From assembly GCA_947627715.1 (NCBI GenBank), contig CANQXK010000005.1:45177-109176 (forward strand): a stretch of DNA of 64,000 nt. Reading direction: 5' to 3'. The notes under the pieces were generated by a model, which saw only the letters and a list, made by a program, of their open reading frames with translations, was not told the origin of the DNA and made no database searches. This document shows, piece by piece, positions 55,536-64,000 of the stretch. Within the stretch, counting starts at the first letter, position 1. Each line of letters opens with the position of its first letter. A program made the position numbers and the translations under genes. The DNA comes from an uncultured Oscillospiraceae bacterium. Lineage in GTDB: Bacteria; Bacillota; Clostridia; Oscillospirales; Oscillospiraceae.

Positions 55536-57284
55536 TCACATATGCAGGTTTTGCGTATTATAGAGGTTGGCGTAGTCGCCGGAAAGGGCGAGAAGCTCCC
55601 GGTGGGTGCCCTGTTCGGTGATGACGCCGTCCCGGACCACCAGGATTCGGTCGGCGGCGCGGACGGTGGAGAGCCGGTGGGCGATGATGAGGGTGGTGCG
55701 CCCACGGGCCAGCTCGTCAAAGGCCCGCTGGATCTTGGCCTCAGTGACGGAGTCGAGGGCGGAGGTGGCCTCGTCCAAAATCAGGATGGGCGGATTTTTG
55801 AGGAAGATCCGGGCGATGGAGATGCGCTGCTTCTGTCCGCCGGACAGGAGCATTCCCCGCTCGCCCACGAAGGTGTCAAAGCCCTGGGGCATTTCCATGA
55901 TGTCGTCGTAGATTTCCGCGCGGCGGGCCGCCTCGGCCACCTCGCTGTCGGTGGCGTCGGGCCGTCCGTAGCGGATGTTGTTCATGACAGAGTCGGCGAA
56001 GAGGAATACGTCCTGCTGGACGATGCCGATGTTGCGCCGGAGGGACCGCTGGGTCACCTGGCGCACGTCCAGGCCGTCCACCGTGACGGACCCCTCGGTG
56101 ACGTCGTAAAACCGGGGGATCAGGGAGCAGAGAGTGGTCTTTCCGCCGCCGGAGGGGCCGACCACGGCCACCGTCTCGCCGGGGGCCACGTGGAGGGAGA
56201 CGTGGTGCAAAACCTCGCCGTCCTCCCGCTCATAGGAGAAGGACACGTCGTTGACGTCGATCTTGCCACGGACGTCCTTCAGCTCCACGGCGTCGGGGCT
56301 GTCGGCCAGCTCCGGCTCCACCCGCATAAGCTCCACGAAGCGGGAGAGGCCCGCGGTGCCGTTGACCAGCATCTCCGAGAGGGCGGCAATCTTCCGCATG
56401 GGGTTGATGAATGTGGAGGTGTAGAGGGTGAAGGTGATGAGGTCCCTGGAGTCCATCAGCCCCGCCATGATGAGGTAACCGCCGTAGGCGATGACCACCA
56501 CGGGCATGATGGAGGTGAACAGCTCCAGGGACGCCTGAAAGATGCCCATGGCCTTATACTGGGCCTTTTTGGAGCCGCGAAAACGGTCGTTCGCCGCCTC
56601 GAACCTGTTGTGCTCCGTGTCCTCGTTGGCGAACGCCTTGGCGGTGCGCATCCCGGAGAGGGAGGACTCGATGTCCGCGTTGATGGAGGCGGTGACGCGC
56701 TTGACGTTCCGGGAGGTGTCCCGCAGGCGGATGCGGTTGAGGCAGGCCGCCGCCGCGAAGAGGGGGATGAGAATGAGCATCAGAAGGGCCAGACGCCACT
56801 GCACCGTGAAGAGGATGGCGATGGCGCCGATGAGCGTGACGGAGGAGATGAACAGGTCCTCCGGCCCGTGGTGGGCAAGCTCCGTGATGTCGAAAAGCTC
56901 TGCCGTGAGGCGGCTCATCAGGTGGCCCGTGCGGTTCTTGTCGAAAAAGCTCACGGGAAGCGTCTGCAGGTGGGTGAACAGGTCCTCCCGGATGTCCGCC
57001 TCCACCAGAACGCCGAAGCTGTGGCCCCAGTAGGTGACCACGTACTGCAAAAAGGCGCGGAGTATGTACGCGGCGATCATGGTCCCCATCACGGCGAAGA
57101 ACGCCCCGTAGACGTGGCCGGGGATCAGCTCATAGAGGCAGATGCGGGAGACATAGGGGAAAGCCAGGTCCACCAGCGCGATCATCAGCGCGCACGCCAG
57201 ATCCAGCGAGAAAAGCCCCATGTGCGGCTTGAAATAGCTGAAGAAAATGGAGAAAAGACCCCGGTTTTTAAAATCTCTCTTCAC
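55536..57284 (-). CDS. ABC exporter, fused permease and ATPase
   Basis: 582 residues. Six membrane segments in the type IV exporter domain (about 20-330), then NBD with Walker A GPSGGGKTT, signature LSGGQKQRISIARI, Walker B ILILDEATSALD and H-loop IIAHRLSTV. A stand-alone half-transporter that should form a homodimer; lipid, drug or peptide substrate cannot be told. I start at GTG (57284) with GGGAG eight bases upstream; longer in-frame extensions lack membrane-topology support. Confidence 0.92.
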   Translation of the reverse strand: MKRDFKNRGLFSIFFSYFKPHMGLFSLDLACALMIALVDLAFPYVSRICLYELIPGHVYGAFFAVMGTMIAAYILRAFLQYVVTYWGHSFGVLVEADIREDLFTHLQTLPVSFFDKNRTGHLMSRLTAELFDITELAHHGPEDLFISSVTLIGAIAILFTVQWRLALLMLILIPLFAAAACLNRIRLRDTSRNVKRVTASINADIESSLSGMRTAKAFANEDTEHNRFEAANDRFRGSKKAQYKAMGIFQASLELFTSIMPVVVIAYGGYLIMAGLMDSRDLITFTLYTSTFINPMRKIAALSEMLVNGTAGLSRFVELMRVEPELADSPDAVELKDVRGKIDVNDVSFSYEREDGEVLHHVSLHVAPGETVAVVGPSGGGKTTLCSLIPRFYDVTEGSVTVDGLDVRQVTQRSLRRNIGIVQQDVFLFADSVMNNIRYGRPDATDSEVAEAARRAEIYDDIMEMPQGFDTFVGERGMLLSGGQKQRISIARIFLKNPPILILDEATSALDSVTEAKIQRAFDELARGRTTLIIAHRLSTVRAADRILVVRDGVITEQGTHRELLALSGDYANLYNTQNLHM

Positions 57285-57406
57285 GGTGTTCGCTCCCTTG
57301 AAAAAAACTGCCCTCAAGTATAGCACTCGCCGGGACATTTGGCAAGGGCGGTTTTTGCGGACTTTACAAACCGCCCCGGAGGTGGTAAACTGGAGCGGAA
57401 GCGGGG

Positions 57407-57931
57407 GTGAGTCCACTGGACCTTTTGGAATTTGAAAACGTCTCCGTCTGCTCCTTCACAGGCAACCGCCCGGAGAAGCTCCCCTGGGGAGAGGACGAGC
57501 GGGACGGGCGGTGCGTGGAGCTGAAGGAGCGGATCGGCGACGCGGTGAGGCGCGTCTACCGGGCGGGGGTCCGGCGCTTCATCTGCGGGATGGCGAAGGG
57601 GTGCGATATGTACTTCGCGGAGGCGGTGATCGCCCTCCGGGACGAGTATCACGGCATCACCTTAGAGGCCGCCATCCCCTGCCAGAGCCAGCCCCACGGC
57701 TGGGGGGAGGCCGACCGGGAGCGGTACGAATACATCCTCCACCAGTGCGACAGTCTGACGCTGATCTCCCGGGAGTACACCCCCGGCTGTATGCAGCGGC
57801 GCAATAAGTACATGGTGGACTCCTCCCAGATCCTCATCGCCGCCCGCACAGGCTCGCCCGGCGGCACCGAGCAGACCATACGCTACGCCAAAAGCGTGGG
57901 CGTCCGGGTCATCGAGCTTTTGATCGAATAA
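57407..57931 (+). CDS. SLOG-superfamily protein (DUF1273/YpsA-like)
   Basis: 174 residues. FTGNRPEKLPWGEDE, RRFICGMAKGCDMYFAEAVI, LEAAIPCQSQPHGWGEADRERY and YTPGCMQRRNKYMVDSS match the YpsA/DUF1273 group of the SLOG nucleotide-binding superfamily. YpsA influences cell division in Bacillus; SLOG proteins bind ADP-ribose-like nucleotides. GTG start; divergent from the ABC exporter across 122 bases. Confidence 0.88.
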   Translation: MSPLDLLEFENVSVCSFTGNRPEKLPWGEDERDGRCVELKERIGDAVRRVYRAGVRRFICGMAKGCDMYFAEAVIALRDEYHGITLEAAIPCQSQPHGWGEADRERYEYILHQCDSLTLISREYTPGCMQRRNKYMVDSSQILIAARTGSPGGTEQTIRYAKSVGVRVIELLIE

Positions 57932-57974
57932 AAAACCGCGGCTGAACGGGAACTCCCCGCAGCCGCGGCTTTTT
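57929..57974. terminator. Bidirectional terminator between SLOG gene and ROK kinase
   Basis: ACCGCGGCTG and CAGCCGCGGCTTTTT enclose a loop of about 15 bases; A and T runs flank both sides. Confidence 0.88.
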
Positions 57975-57994
57975 CATGTATAAAGGCGCGTCCC

Positions 57995-58924
57995 TCAGAG
58001 AAGATTGGCGACGCACCCGTACATCCCGGCGTCGTTGCCCAGGGAGGCCAGGACGATGGGCGTGTCCTTGCAGGCGTTGAAGGCGTAGGCGCGGTATCTC
58101 TCCGCGGTCATGTCCGCCAGGATCTGCCCCGCCTTGGAGACGCCCCCGCCGATGACGATGATCTCCGGGTCCACGGTGCTGGCGACGGCGGCCAGGCCCC
58201 GGCCGAGGATCCGGCAGAAGCGGTCCGCGATCTCAAGGGCCAGCGCGTCCCCGGCCTTCACGGCGTCCCAGACGGCCCTGGCGTCCACCTTCTGCGACGC
58301 GCGCAGGAGGGAGGGGGTGTCCGTGGCGGACAGGGCCTCCATGGCAAGGCGGGCGCAGCCCGTGGCGGAGGCGTACTGCTCCAGGCACCCTCGGTTGCCG
58401 CAGCCGCAAACGCGCGTCTCGTCGGGGTTTACGGGGATGTGGCCGATCTCGCCTCCTGCCCGGTGAGCGCCCTGAAGGCATTTGCCGTCAAGGATGATCC
58501 CGCCGCCCACGCCCGTGCCCAGGGTGACAAAAAGGAGGCTCCCGTACCCCTTGCCGCCGCCCTGCCAGTACTCGCCCATGGCGGCTGTGTTGGCGTCGTT
58601 GTCCCCCACGGCGCGAAGGCCCGTGACGGCCTCTAAAGTGGGGAGGAGCGGGAACCGCTTCCAGCCCAGATTCACCGCGTCCGCCGTGCCGTCCGGCCAG
58701 ACCTGGCCCGGCACGCCGATCCCGACGCCCAGAAGGTCCGAAGCGGCGAGGCTGTGCTTTTTCATGTTGGTAAGGATGGAGCTTCCGATGTCCGTGGGGA
58801 TGCTCTCCCCGCCGGAGGCAGTGTTCGTGGGGATCTCCCACTTGTCCGTAAGCGCCCCCGCCTGGGTAAAAAGCCCCATTTTGACGGTGGTGCCGCCCAG
58901 GTCCACGCCGTAGCCGTATTTCAT
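57995..58924 (-). CDS. glcK: ROK family glucokinase
   Basis: 309 residues. GVDLGGTTVKMGLF phosphate loop, GVGIGVPGQV, the GDNDANTAAMGEYW catalytic region, and the ROK zinc motif with GGEIGHIPV followed by CGCGNRGCLEQY. Phosphorylates glucose or a related hexose with ATP. There is no DNA-binding domain, so it is a kinase rather than a repressor. Start overlaps the stop of the upstream gene by four bases; GGAGGAG upstream. Confidence 0.92.
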   Translation of the reverse strand: MKYGYGVDLGGTTVKMGLFTQAGALTDKWEIPTNTASGGESIPTDIGSSILTNMKKHSLAASDLLGVGIGVPGQVWPDGTADAVNLGWKRFPLLPTLEAVTGLRAVGDNDANTAAMGEYWQGGGKGYGSLLFVTLGTGVGGGIILDGKCLQGAHRAGGEIGHIPVNPDETRVCGCGNRGCLEQYASATGCARLAMEALSATDTPSLLRASQKVDARAVWDAVKAGDALALEIADRFCRILGRGLAAVASTVDPEIIVIGGGVSKAGQILADMTAERYRAYAFNACKDTPIVLASLGNDAGMYGCVANLL

Positions 58925-59583
58925 AAATTTTCTCCTCCGATCTCAATGATGGAACCAATATCCGTAAGCTCCTCGCCGGGGAAATAGCGGACGGAGAGTC
59001 CACGGGAGACGATAAATTCACGCATTTTCTGAAAGTCGGGGTGGCGGGACACGTCGCCGTTAAAGACGATCTCGCCGCCCACTCTGCCGCTGGCCCCGCC
59101 GATAAACCCGGTATCGAAGCCTGGCAGGGAGACGTGTCCCGCCCGCACTGTCAGGACTGTGATACCGGGGCAGGCGGCAAGCGCCCTGCCGATCCCCAGA
59201 TCGGACGTGATGACGCTCTCCCCGTCCACCGTGACGCAGGAGCACTTGGTATAGCCCTGGCGGACGTTGACCTCCCGCAATCCCCGCGCCCTGGCGTACT
59301 GGAGGATCCCGCTGTCCGTGACGTCCAGGCGGTGGATGAGGAACCCGTCCAGAAGAACGGCGCACATGGCGGCGTTGTCCGGGTAGGCGGGGGCGCGGGG
59401 CGGCGCGGACGGTCCAAGTACAGGCCCGGCAGGTCCCGCCTTACAGAAGCGCAGGTCCGGGTGCGCCTCCACCCCTGGGCCGCAGCGGGGGTCGTCCCCC
59501 AGCAGCCGGAGACGGTGTCCGCGGGAGAGAAGATAGTCCACAAGCCCGCCGCAGGCGCGGTGGGAGAGAAGGACCGTGCTCAT
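58921..59583 (-). CDS. DUF6873-type protein
   Basis: 220 residues. Alternating strands and short helices with YPDNAAMCAVLLDGFLIHR, GLREVNVRQGYTKCSCVTVDGESVITSDLGI, VLTVRAGHVSLPGFDTGFIGGASGRVGGEIVFNGD. The repeated pattern of loops with N, D and G fits the pentein/GME fold family that I recall as DUF6873 in clostridia, but I cannot confirm it here. No catalytic assignment. Overlaps both neighbours by four bases, so the three genes form a tight operon. Confidence 0.7.
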   Translation of the reverse strand: MSTVLLSHRACGGLVDYLLSRGHRLRLLGDDPRCGPGVEAHPDLRFCKAGPAGPVLGPSAPPRAPAYPDNAAMCAVLLDGFLIHRLDVTDSGILQYARARGLREVNVRQGYTKCSCVTVDGESVITSDLGIGRALAACPGITVLTVRAGHVSLPGFDTGFIGGASGRVGGEIVFNGDVSRHPDFQKMREFIVSRGLSVRYFPGEELTDIGSIIEIGGENL

Positions 59584-60767
59584 GACGCCTCGCCGCCGTC
59601 CAAGTCCGCGCTGCCCTCCGCGCCGGGGACGAACAGGGGCGGAACCTCCGCCTCCGCGTATGTCCGGGCCATATCGGCGTAGTACTCCACCAGCAGGTCC
59701 ACGCACGCCCCGTAGGAGCGGATGCCCATCTCCTGGCCCTGGGCCTTCAGATACCCGTCGTAGACCTTGGAGCTGACCTCCTCCACCTTGCCCTCGAACT
59801 GCTTCCAGTAGGCGTTGTTGTCGTTCCAGTCCGTCCGCATCTCCTCGCTCATCAGCGGCTCGATCTCCCACCACAAGTCCGGGGAGACGGCGTAGAGGGC
59901 ATTGGACAGGTGGACCGCGCCGGCCAGAAGCCCGGAGTAGGCGTACACCGGGTCGCCGGAGGCGATGGCGGCGCGGATGCCCACGAAGTTGGCCTCCTGC
60001 TCGGAGTATACGCCCTTCTGATGGGCCAGCTCGTGGCAGACAGTCTCCGGGATGAAGGGGCCGGGGGCGTCGATGTTGATGTTGGACTCCCCGGAGAAGG
60101 GGAAATAGACCCCGGTAAAGCCCATCCAGGAGGAAAGACGGCTGGTCAGGTACATCTTCTTGGGGATACGGGACTTTGCCGGGAGGAAGGGGTACTCAAA
60201 GCTCAGGTTTTCGTATATGTATTCGGACTTGTCCAGAATTTCGTCCAGATCCTCTGCCCAGTGGAGGCCGCCGTCCCGGCGGACGTCGGAGGCGTACACG
60301 GAGGCGTTACGGACGAAGAGCTTCGTGACGGCGTACAGGTCCGAAATCTCCACCGGCGGCGCCTCCATGCCGCTGCGCCGGGCGAAGGAGTCGGAGCGGT
60401 AGTCGATGGCGAAGCACCATAGGAAGAACACAAAAAGGTACGCCGCGATCACAAGGAAGAGAAGCGTCCGGCGGGCGAGAATGCGCAGCTTCTTCTCCCC
60501 ACGGACCGCCAGCACCGCCGTGCGGACGGCGTAGACAACGGTGAATACCAGCGCCGCTATGTACTCAAGCTCCATGACGGAGAAGGGGAGCAGTCCGAAA
60601 ACCGTGCCCAGCGCCGTCTTTACCGGCCTTGAGAAGAAGCGGGTGATGAAATTCGCCGCCGGTTTTATGGGGGCCAGCGCCGGGAAGAGCGCGGCCAGAA
60701 CCGCCGCGACGCCCAGGGCGGCGGCCAGAGCGTGACGCCGTTTTACGGGCTTTTCCAGAGTTTCCAT
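59580..60767 (-). CDS. DUF3810-type membrane metallopeptidase
   Basis: 395 residues. Three membrane segments (about 12-30, 50-80, 96-116) precede an outer domain with the zinc motif HELAHQKG and a downstream EQEANFVG that can give the third ligand. This is the DUF3810 arrangement. Target unknown. AAGGAGTCCGGGACC precedes ATG. First gene of the DUF3810-DUF6873-ROK kinase operon. Confidence 0.85.
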   Translation of the reverse strand: METLEKPVKRRHALAAALGVAAVLAALFPALAPIKPAANFITRFFSRPVKTALGTVFGLLPFSVMELEYIAALVFTVVYAVRTAVLAVRGEKKLRILARRTLLFLVIAAYLFVFFLWCFAIDYRSDSFARRSGMEAPPVEISDLYAVTKLFVRNASVYASDVRRDGGLHWAEDLDEILDKSEYIYENLSFEYPFLPAKSRIPKKMYLTSRLSSWMGFTGVYFPFSGESNINIDAPGPFIPETVCHELAHQKGVYSEQEANFVGIRAAIASGDPVYAYSGLLAGAVHLSNALYAVSPDLWWEIEPLMSEEMRTDWNDNNAYWKQFEGKVEEVSSKVYDGYLKAQGQEMGIRSYGACVDLLVEYYADMARTYAEAEVPPLFVPGAEGSADLDGGEAS

Positions 60768-60837
60768 GGTCCCGGACTCCTTTCCATCAGGTTTGGACGG
60801 CTGCGCCGTCCCGCGTCGAACGCTATACAACGCTGCC

Positions 60838-60846
60838 ATTATAACA
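60838..60846 (-). promoter_or_regulatory. Extended -10 promoter for the DUF3810 operon
   Basis: Minus strand TGT-TATAAT; the region 17 bases upstream gives only a weak -35 box. Confidence 0.5.
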
Positions 60847-60923
60847 CAACTTCCCGCAGAATGCACTGGAAATAAAAAGATTTGAAATTTTTTTGCCAGC
60901 CCCTTTATTTTGCGGCGGAGCTA

Positions 60924-60932
60924 TGTTATACT
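60924..60932 (+). promoter_or_regulatory. Extended -10 promoter for the MBOAT-SGNH operon
   Basis: TGT-TATACT (TATACT at 60927-60932); the -35 position reads TTTATT. Confidence 0.5.
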
Positions 60933-61004
60933 ATCCATATATCGACAAAATACGACATTTTCCATGAGGGGCCTGAAACGCGGGCCGTCGGGAGAGCAGG
61001 TACC

Positions 61005-62333
61005 ATGCAGTTCAACTCCATCCAATTCATATTCTATTTCCTGCCCGTCTTCCTGGCCGTCTATTATATTCTCCCGGCAAACTTCGGCACCACGGTCCTG
61101 GCGGCGGGGAGCTTCCTTTTCTACGGGTTTGCGGTCGGCTGGGACCCCCTGGCGCTGGGCGTTTTGTTCGCCGCGTTTTTCACGGCGTTTTTCGGGGGAA
61201 TGGCGGCGGAGAGCGAAAAGCGCCGCTGGGTCTTCTGGCCGGCGGTCTTTTGCCTTGGGATGTCCCTTGTCTTTTTCAAGCTCTTTTTGTGGGGGATCCT
61301 TCTGCCGGTGGGGATGAGCTTTTACGTCTTTCAGCTCATCGCCTATCTGGCGGACGTTTACCGGGGGAAGATCAGAGCGGAGCGGGACGTGATCGACTTT
61401 TTTGCCGAGGCGTTCCTTTTCCCCAAGCTCCTGTCCGGCCCCATCGCCTCCAGCCGGGACCTTCAGAAATATGCCCGCCGCCCCCACAGGAAGCTCTTCA
61501 CCTTCCATATGGGGCTTCAGGAGTTCATCCTGGGGCTGGGCCTGAAGGTGGTGCTGGCCAACCGCCTGGGGGGCGTGTGGGCGCAGGGGAGTACCGTGGG
61601 GTTCGAGCAGGTCTCCACGCCCTACGCGTGGCTTGCCGCCGTCACCTTCTCCATGCGGCTCTACTTTGACTTCTACGGCTACTCCCTTATGGCCGTGGGG
61701 CTGGGTCACATGGTGGGGTGGAATCTCCCCATGAATTTTCTGGAGCCGTACAGCGCCAAAACGGTCTCGGACTTCTACCGCCGCTGGCACGCCACCCTGG
61801 GCCGCTGGTTCCGGGATTACATCTACATCCCCCTGGGGGGCAGCCGGCGCGGGACGGCCCGCACCCTTCTCAATCTGGCCGTGGTCTGGGCGCTCACGGG
61901 CTTCTGGCACGGCGTGGGCGGGGGGTATATGATGTGGGCCGGCATCCTCTTTGCGCTGATCGCCGCCGAGCGCCTCTTCCTGAAAAAACCTCTGGAAAGA
62001 TCCAGAGTCGTCTGTCATATCTACCTCGTTTTGGCGATAGTCTTGAGCTGGGTCCCCTTCGCGGCGGGCAGCGCCGGGGAGGCAGTGACCGTCTTTTCCC
62101 GACTCTTCGCCGTCGGCGGGGTGGGCATGACGGCGGATTTTCTGGACTGCCTTCCCAAGTACGCATGGCTCCTGGCGGGCGGCGTCCTTTTTGCGACCCC
62201 GCTCCCGCGAAAGCTCTGGGGGAAGCTCCAGAAGACCGCCCTGGCGGACGTTTTCCTGTTTTTCCTCTTCTGGGCGTGCCTGTATCTGGTGGCGACGGCC
62301 AGGCAGGACCCCTTTATTTACTTTGACTTTTGA
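61005..62333 (+). CDS. MBOAT family O-acyltransferase (AlgI/DltB-like)
   Basis: 442 residues, about ten membrane segments. SIQFIFYFLPVFLAVYYILP start, FFKLFLWG, LPVGMSFYVFQLIAYLADVYRG, FPKLLSGPIASSRDL, SDFYRRWHATLGRWFRDYIYIPLGGSRRG, and the catalytic histidine in ALTGFWHGVG are the AlgI signature. It moves an acyl group across the membrane for transfer to an extracellular polysaccharide or teichoic-type polymer. ATG follows AGCAGGT. The SGNH gene starts 19 bases later and probably completes the transfer. Confidence 0.93.
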   Translation: MQFNSIQFIFYFLPVFLAVYYILPANFGTTVLAAGSFLFYGFAVGWDPLALGVLFAAFFTAFFGGMAAESEKRRWVFWPAVFCLGMSLVFFKLFLWGILLPVGMSFYVFQLIAYLADVYRGKIRAERDVIDFFAEAFLFPKLLSGPIASSRDLQKYARRPHRKLFTFHMGLQEFILGLGLKVVLANRLGGVWAQGSTVGFEQVSTPYAWLAAVTFSMRLYFDFYGYSLMAVGLGHMVGWNLPMNFLEPYSAKTVSDFYRRWHATLGRWFRDYIYIPLGGSRRGTARTLLNLAVVWALTGFWHGVGGGYMMWAGILFALIAAERLFLKKPLERSRVVCHIYLVLAIVLSWVPFAAGSAGEAVTVFSRLFAVGGVGMTADFLDCLPKYAWLLAGGVLFATPLPRKLWGKLQKTALADVFLFFLFWACLYLVATARQDPFIYFDF

Positions 62334-62352
62334 CGGTTGAGGCGATAGGCAT

Positions 62353-63735
62353 ATGAAGAAACGATACGCGGCTTTTGGCATCTCGCTGCTGCTCAGTCTC
62401 GTCTTAGTGGTGGCCGTTGGCGCGTTCCAGAAGGACGCGGTGCTGGCCCCTCTGGCGCTGGAGGAGGACATGGACCCGGCGGAGGTCCCCTTCCGGCTGG
62501 CCGGGGACGAGGACCTGAAGGCCAGGATCGAGCTTGCCCGGCAGGAGCAGACCGCTCCCCCCGCCCCACCGGCGGCGGAGGAAACAGCCCCCACCGAGAC
62601 CACGGGGCCGGAGACAGCCCCCGCCGCGACCACGGGGATGGAGACCGTCCCCGCCGGGAACACGGCGGAGACGACAGCCGCGCCCACGGAGCCTTCCCCC
62701 GGCGAGACCGCGGGCGGCCAAACGGCCGCGCCCACAAAGGAGTTTGACGAGCCGTTGAACGGCACGGCCTCCGACCGGGACTCCGCCAGCTCCAGGCCCC
62801 TGGGGTCCGGCTCTGCCGTGGAGGGCAGCGGTGCGGGCCTTGACCGGGAGGATTCCGCCGGACAGACGGCCCCGTCCGTCCCGGAGGAGAGCGATCCCAC
62901 GGCTCCCCCCGCCCAAGGGGAGGGGAGCGGCGACACCGGCGCGGACAACGGCGGCGGGGAGACTGCGGGGGACGGGGAGGTCCTGTCCGTGACCCCCGGC
63001 ACCTCCGGGGAGTTTACCCCCGAAGCCACGGTGGACGACGCCTGGTTTGACGACGCGCTGTTTATCGGCGATTCCCGCACGGACGGGCTGCGCCTTTACG
63101 CCCGCATCGGCAAGGCCGACTACTTCTGCAACACCGGGATGACGGTTTTCACCGCCCTCAAGAAGTCCCTCTCAGACAACGCCTTCTCCAATATGACCTT
63201 GGAACAGCTTCTTCAGTCCAAGACGTATGGGAAGATCCTCATCGGCCTTGGCATCAACGAGTGCGGGAGCAATCTCGACTCCGTGATGAACGCCTATGCC
63301 GGCCTTGTGGACCGGGTGCGGGAGCTTCAGCCCGGCGCCAAGGTCATCCTTCAGGCCGTCATGGCCTGCAGTCCCAAGAAGGAGGCCCAGAATCGGTGCT
63401 TCGGGCCGGAAAACCTCTTCAAGCTCAACAACCGCATTGCCGCCCTGGCCGACGGGGTGAACGTCTTTTACATAAACGTCAATGAGGTGTTTGCCGACGA
63501 GAACGGGTATCTCCCCGCCAACTTCTCCAGCGATGGCTGCCACCTCTACGCCAAATATTACCCGCTGTGGGTAAGCTGGATCAAGTCCGCCGTCGCCGCC
63601 ATCCCCGTGTCCTCCGAGGCGGAGCCGCCCGCCGCGACAGAGGGGGAGACGACGGACGGGGAGACTTCCGCCTCCACACCCGCCCCCGCCGAAACCCTGC
63701 CGGCAGAGAGCGCCGGGACGGAGAGCCAGCCGTAA
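62353..63735 (+). CDS. Membrane-anchored SGNH/GDSL hydrolase with long low-complexity linker
   Basis: 460 residues. An N-terminal membrane anchor/signal (about 7-25) is followed by a Pro/Thr/Glu/Ala-rich linker (about 65-225) and the SGNH domain: block I FIGDSRTDG with S241, block III GLGINECGSN, block V SDGCHLY with D394 and H397. A second Thr/Ala/Glu-rich stretch forms the tail. Next to an MBOAT gene this fits an acetyl-acceptor or acetyl-esterase partner acting outside the membrane, as with AlgJ/PatB-like proteins; exact substrate unknown. Confidence 0.88.
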   Translation: MKKRYAAFGISLLLSLVLVVAVGAFQKDAVLAPLALEEDMDPAEVPFRLAGDEDLKARIELARQEQTAPPAPPAAEETAPTETTGPETAPAATTGMETVPAGNTAETTAAPTEPSPGETAGGQTAAPTKEFDEPLNGTASDRDSASSRPLGSGSAVEGSGAGLDREDSAGQTAPSVPEESDPTAPPAQGEGSGDTGADNGGGETAGDGEVLSVTPGTSGEFTPEATVDDAWFDDALFIGDSRTDGLRLYARIGKADYFCNTGMTVFTALKKSLSDNAFSNMTLEQLLQSKTYGKILIGLGINECGSNLDSVMNAYAGLVDRVRELQPGAKVILQAVMACSPKKEAQNRCFGPENLFKLNNRIAALADGVNVFYINVNEVFADENGYLPANFSSDGCHLYAKYYPLWVSWIKSAVAAIPVSSEAEPPAATEGETTDGETSASTPAPAETLPAESAGTESQP

Positions 63736-63763
63736 GTAAAGAATACAAAGAATATAAGGGATA

Positions 63764-63797
63764 AAAATACCGGCGTGAATCATCACGCCGGTATTTT
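63764..63797. terminator. Bidirectional terminator between the SGNH gene and the next minus-strand gene
   Basis: AAAATACCGGCGTGA pairs with TCACGCCGGTATTTT around a four-base loop. Confidence 0.93.
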
Positions 63798-63823
63798 ATG
63801 TTCTTAATGGGGAAGAAAGCCTT

Positions 63824-64000
63824 TTACTTGTTGAGCGCCTGGTCTACGGCCACGGCCACGGCGACGGTAGCGCCCACCATGGGGTTGTTGCCCATGCCCA
63901 AAAAGCCCATCATCTCCACGTGGGCGGGGACGGAGCTGGAGCCGGCGAACTGGGCGTCGGAGTGCATACGGCCCATGGTGTCGGTCATGCCGTAGCTGGC
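63824..64000 (-). CDS. GGGtGRT-type protein, C-terminal 58 residues only
   Basis: The end of a minus-strand gene whose start lies beyond the window. The visible part reads SYGMTDTMGRMHSDAQFAG, then SSSVPAHVEMMGFLGMGNNP and MVGATVAVAVAVDQALNK with TAA stop. From memory this matches the C-terminus of the conserved clostridial GGGtGRT protein; the name-giving motif itself is outside the window. Function of the family is not established. Confidence 0.75.
   Translation of the reverse strand, partial: ASYGMTDTMGRMHSDAQFAGSSSVPAHVEMMGFLGMGNNPMVGATVAVAVAVDQALNK

Noticed and set aside
55542..57323. A 593-codon open frame antisense to the ABC exporter
   Set aside because: Composition is His/Gly/Val-rich shadow translation; the opposite strand has all ABC motifs.

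Overview
The window is a GC-rich stretch of chromosome from a low-GC-type (Firmicutes) lineage, most likely an uncultured or gut Clostridia of the Oscillospirales/Oscillospiraceae kind. The reasons are the gene content and order (gdpP-rplI-dnaB-tilS-hpt-ftsH, ecfA1-ecfA2-ecfT-truA, rplU-rpmA, yqeG, CarD, YerC/YecD, CD1247-type and GGGtGRT-type proteins), strong Shine-Dalgarno sites, sigma-A promoters with 17-base spacers, and families of palindromic intergenic repeats. No rRNA, phage, integrase, transposase or CRISPR array is visible, so a species cannot be assigned. Almost all of the window is densely packed housekeeping DNA.

Layout. 1-2.9 kb: minus-strand S-layer-homology lipoprotein/exoprotein gene followed by a truncated MalY/PatB aminotransferase. 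3-6.9 kb: a CAT/E2-fold acyltransferase overlapping an acyl-CoA ligase, then a TrpR-like YerC and a methyltransferase. 6.9-9.6 kb: a lipoprotein with DnaJ-type cysteine repeats next to Hsp33, then rplU-rpmA with no prp gene between. 9.8-16.8 kb: degV, glyA, tRNA-Ala, a methyltransferase, the ECF transporter energising module and truA. 16.9-26.2 kb: DUF5711, CvpA, a ClpE-like unfoldase, RlmD, HD hydrolase, small unknowns, GNAT, two paralogous small membrane proteins and asparaginase. 26.2-34.9 kb: beta-CASP nuclease, YqeG, Xaa-Pro peptidase, EF-P, an acidic zinc-ribbon protein, an ABC-F ATPase and a DUF218 protein.

34.9-46.3 kb: CarD, aldo/keto reductase and iron-sulfur flavoprotein, a membrane protein/HTH pair, and then the long minus-strand operon gdpP-rplI-dnaB-tilS-hpt-ftsH. 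46.3-55 kb: a 177-base inverted-repeat element with RNA-like folding, a nucleotidyltransferase fused to a decayed phosphohexomutase, a lipoprotein that looks like a circularly permuted family-3 solute-binding protein, asnS, a four-hairpin intergenic array, a CbbX/SpoVK AAA ATPase with a DEDDh exonuclease, and an HTH-membrane sensor. 55-64 kb: palindromic repeats, an ABC exporter, a SLOG protein, a ROK kinase operon, and an MBOAT plus SGNH pair for probable O-acylation of an exported polymer, ending in a partial GGGtGRT-type gene.

No single cluster stands out as a complete new system. The strongest leads are the lobe-swapped binding protein (49.1 kb), the folded inverted-repeat element (46.35 kb), the ligase/acyltransferase pair (3.1 kb), the zinc-repeat lipoprotein beside Hsp33 (6.9 kb), and the joint absence of Prp and the L27 leader (9.2 kb). 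All functional statements rest on reading motifs by eye; no database search was possible.
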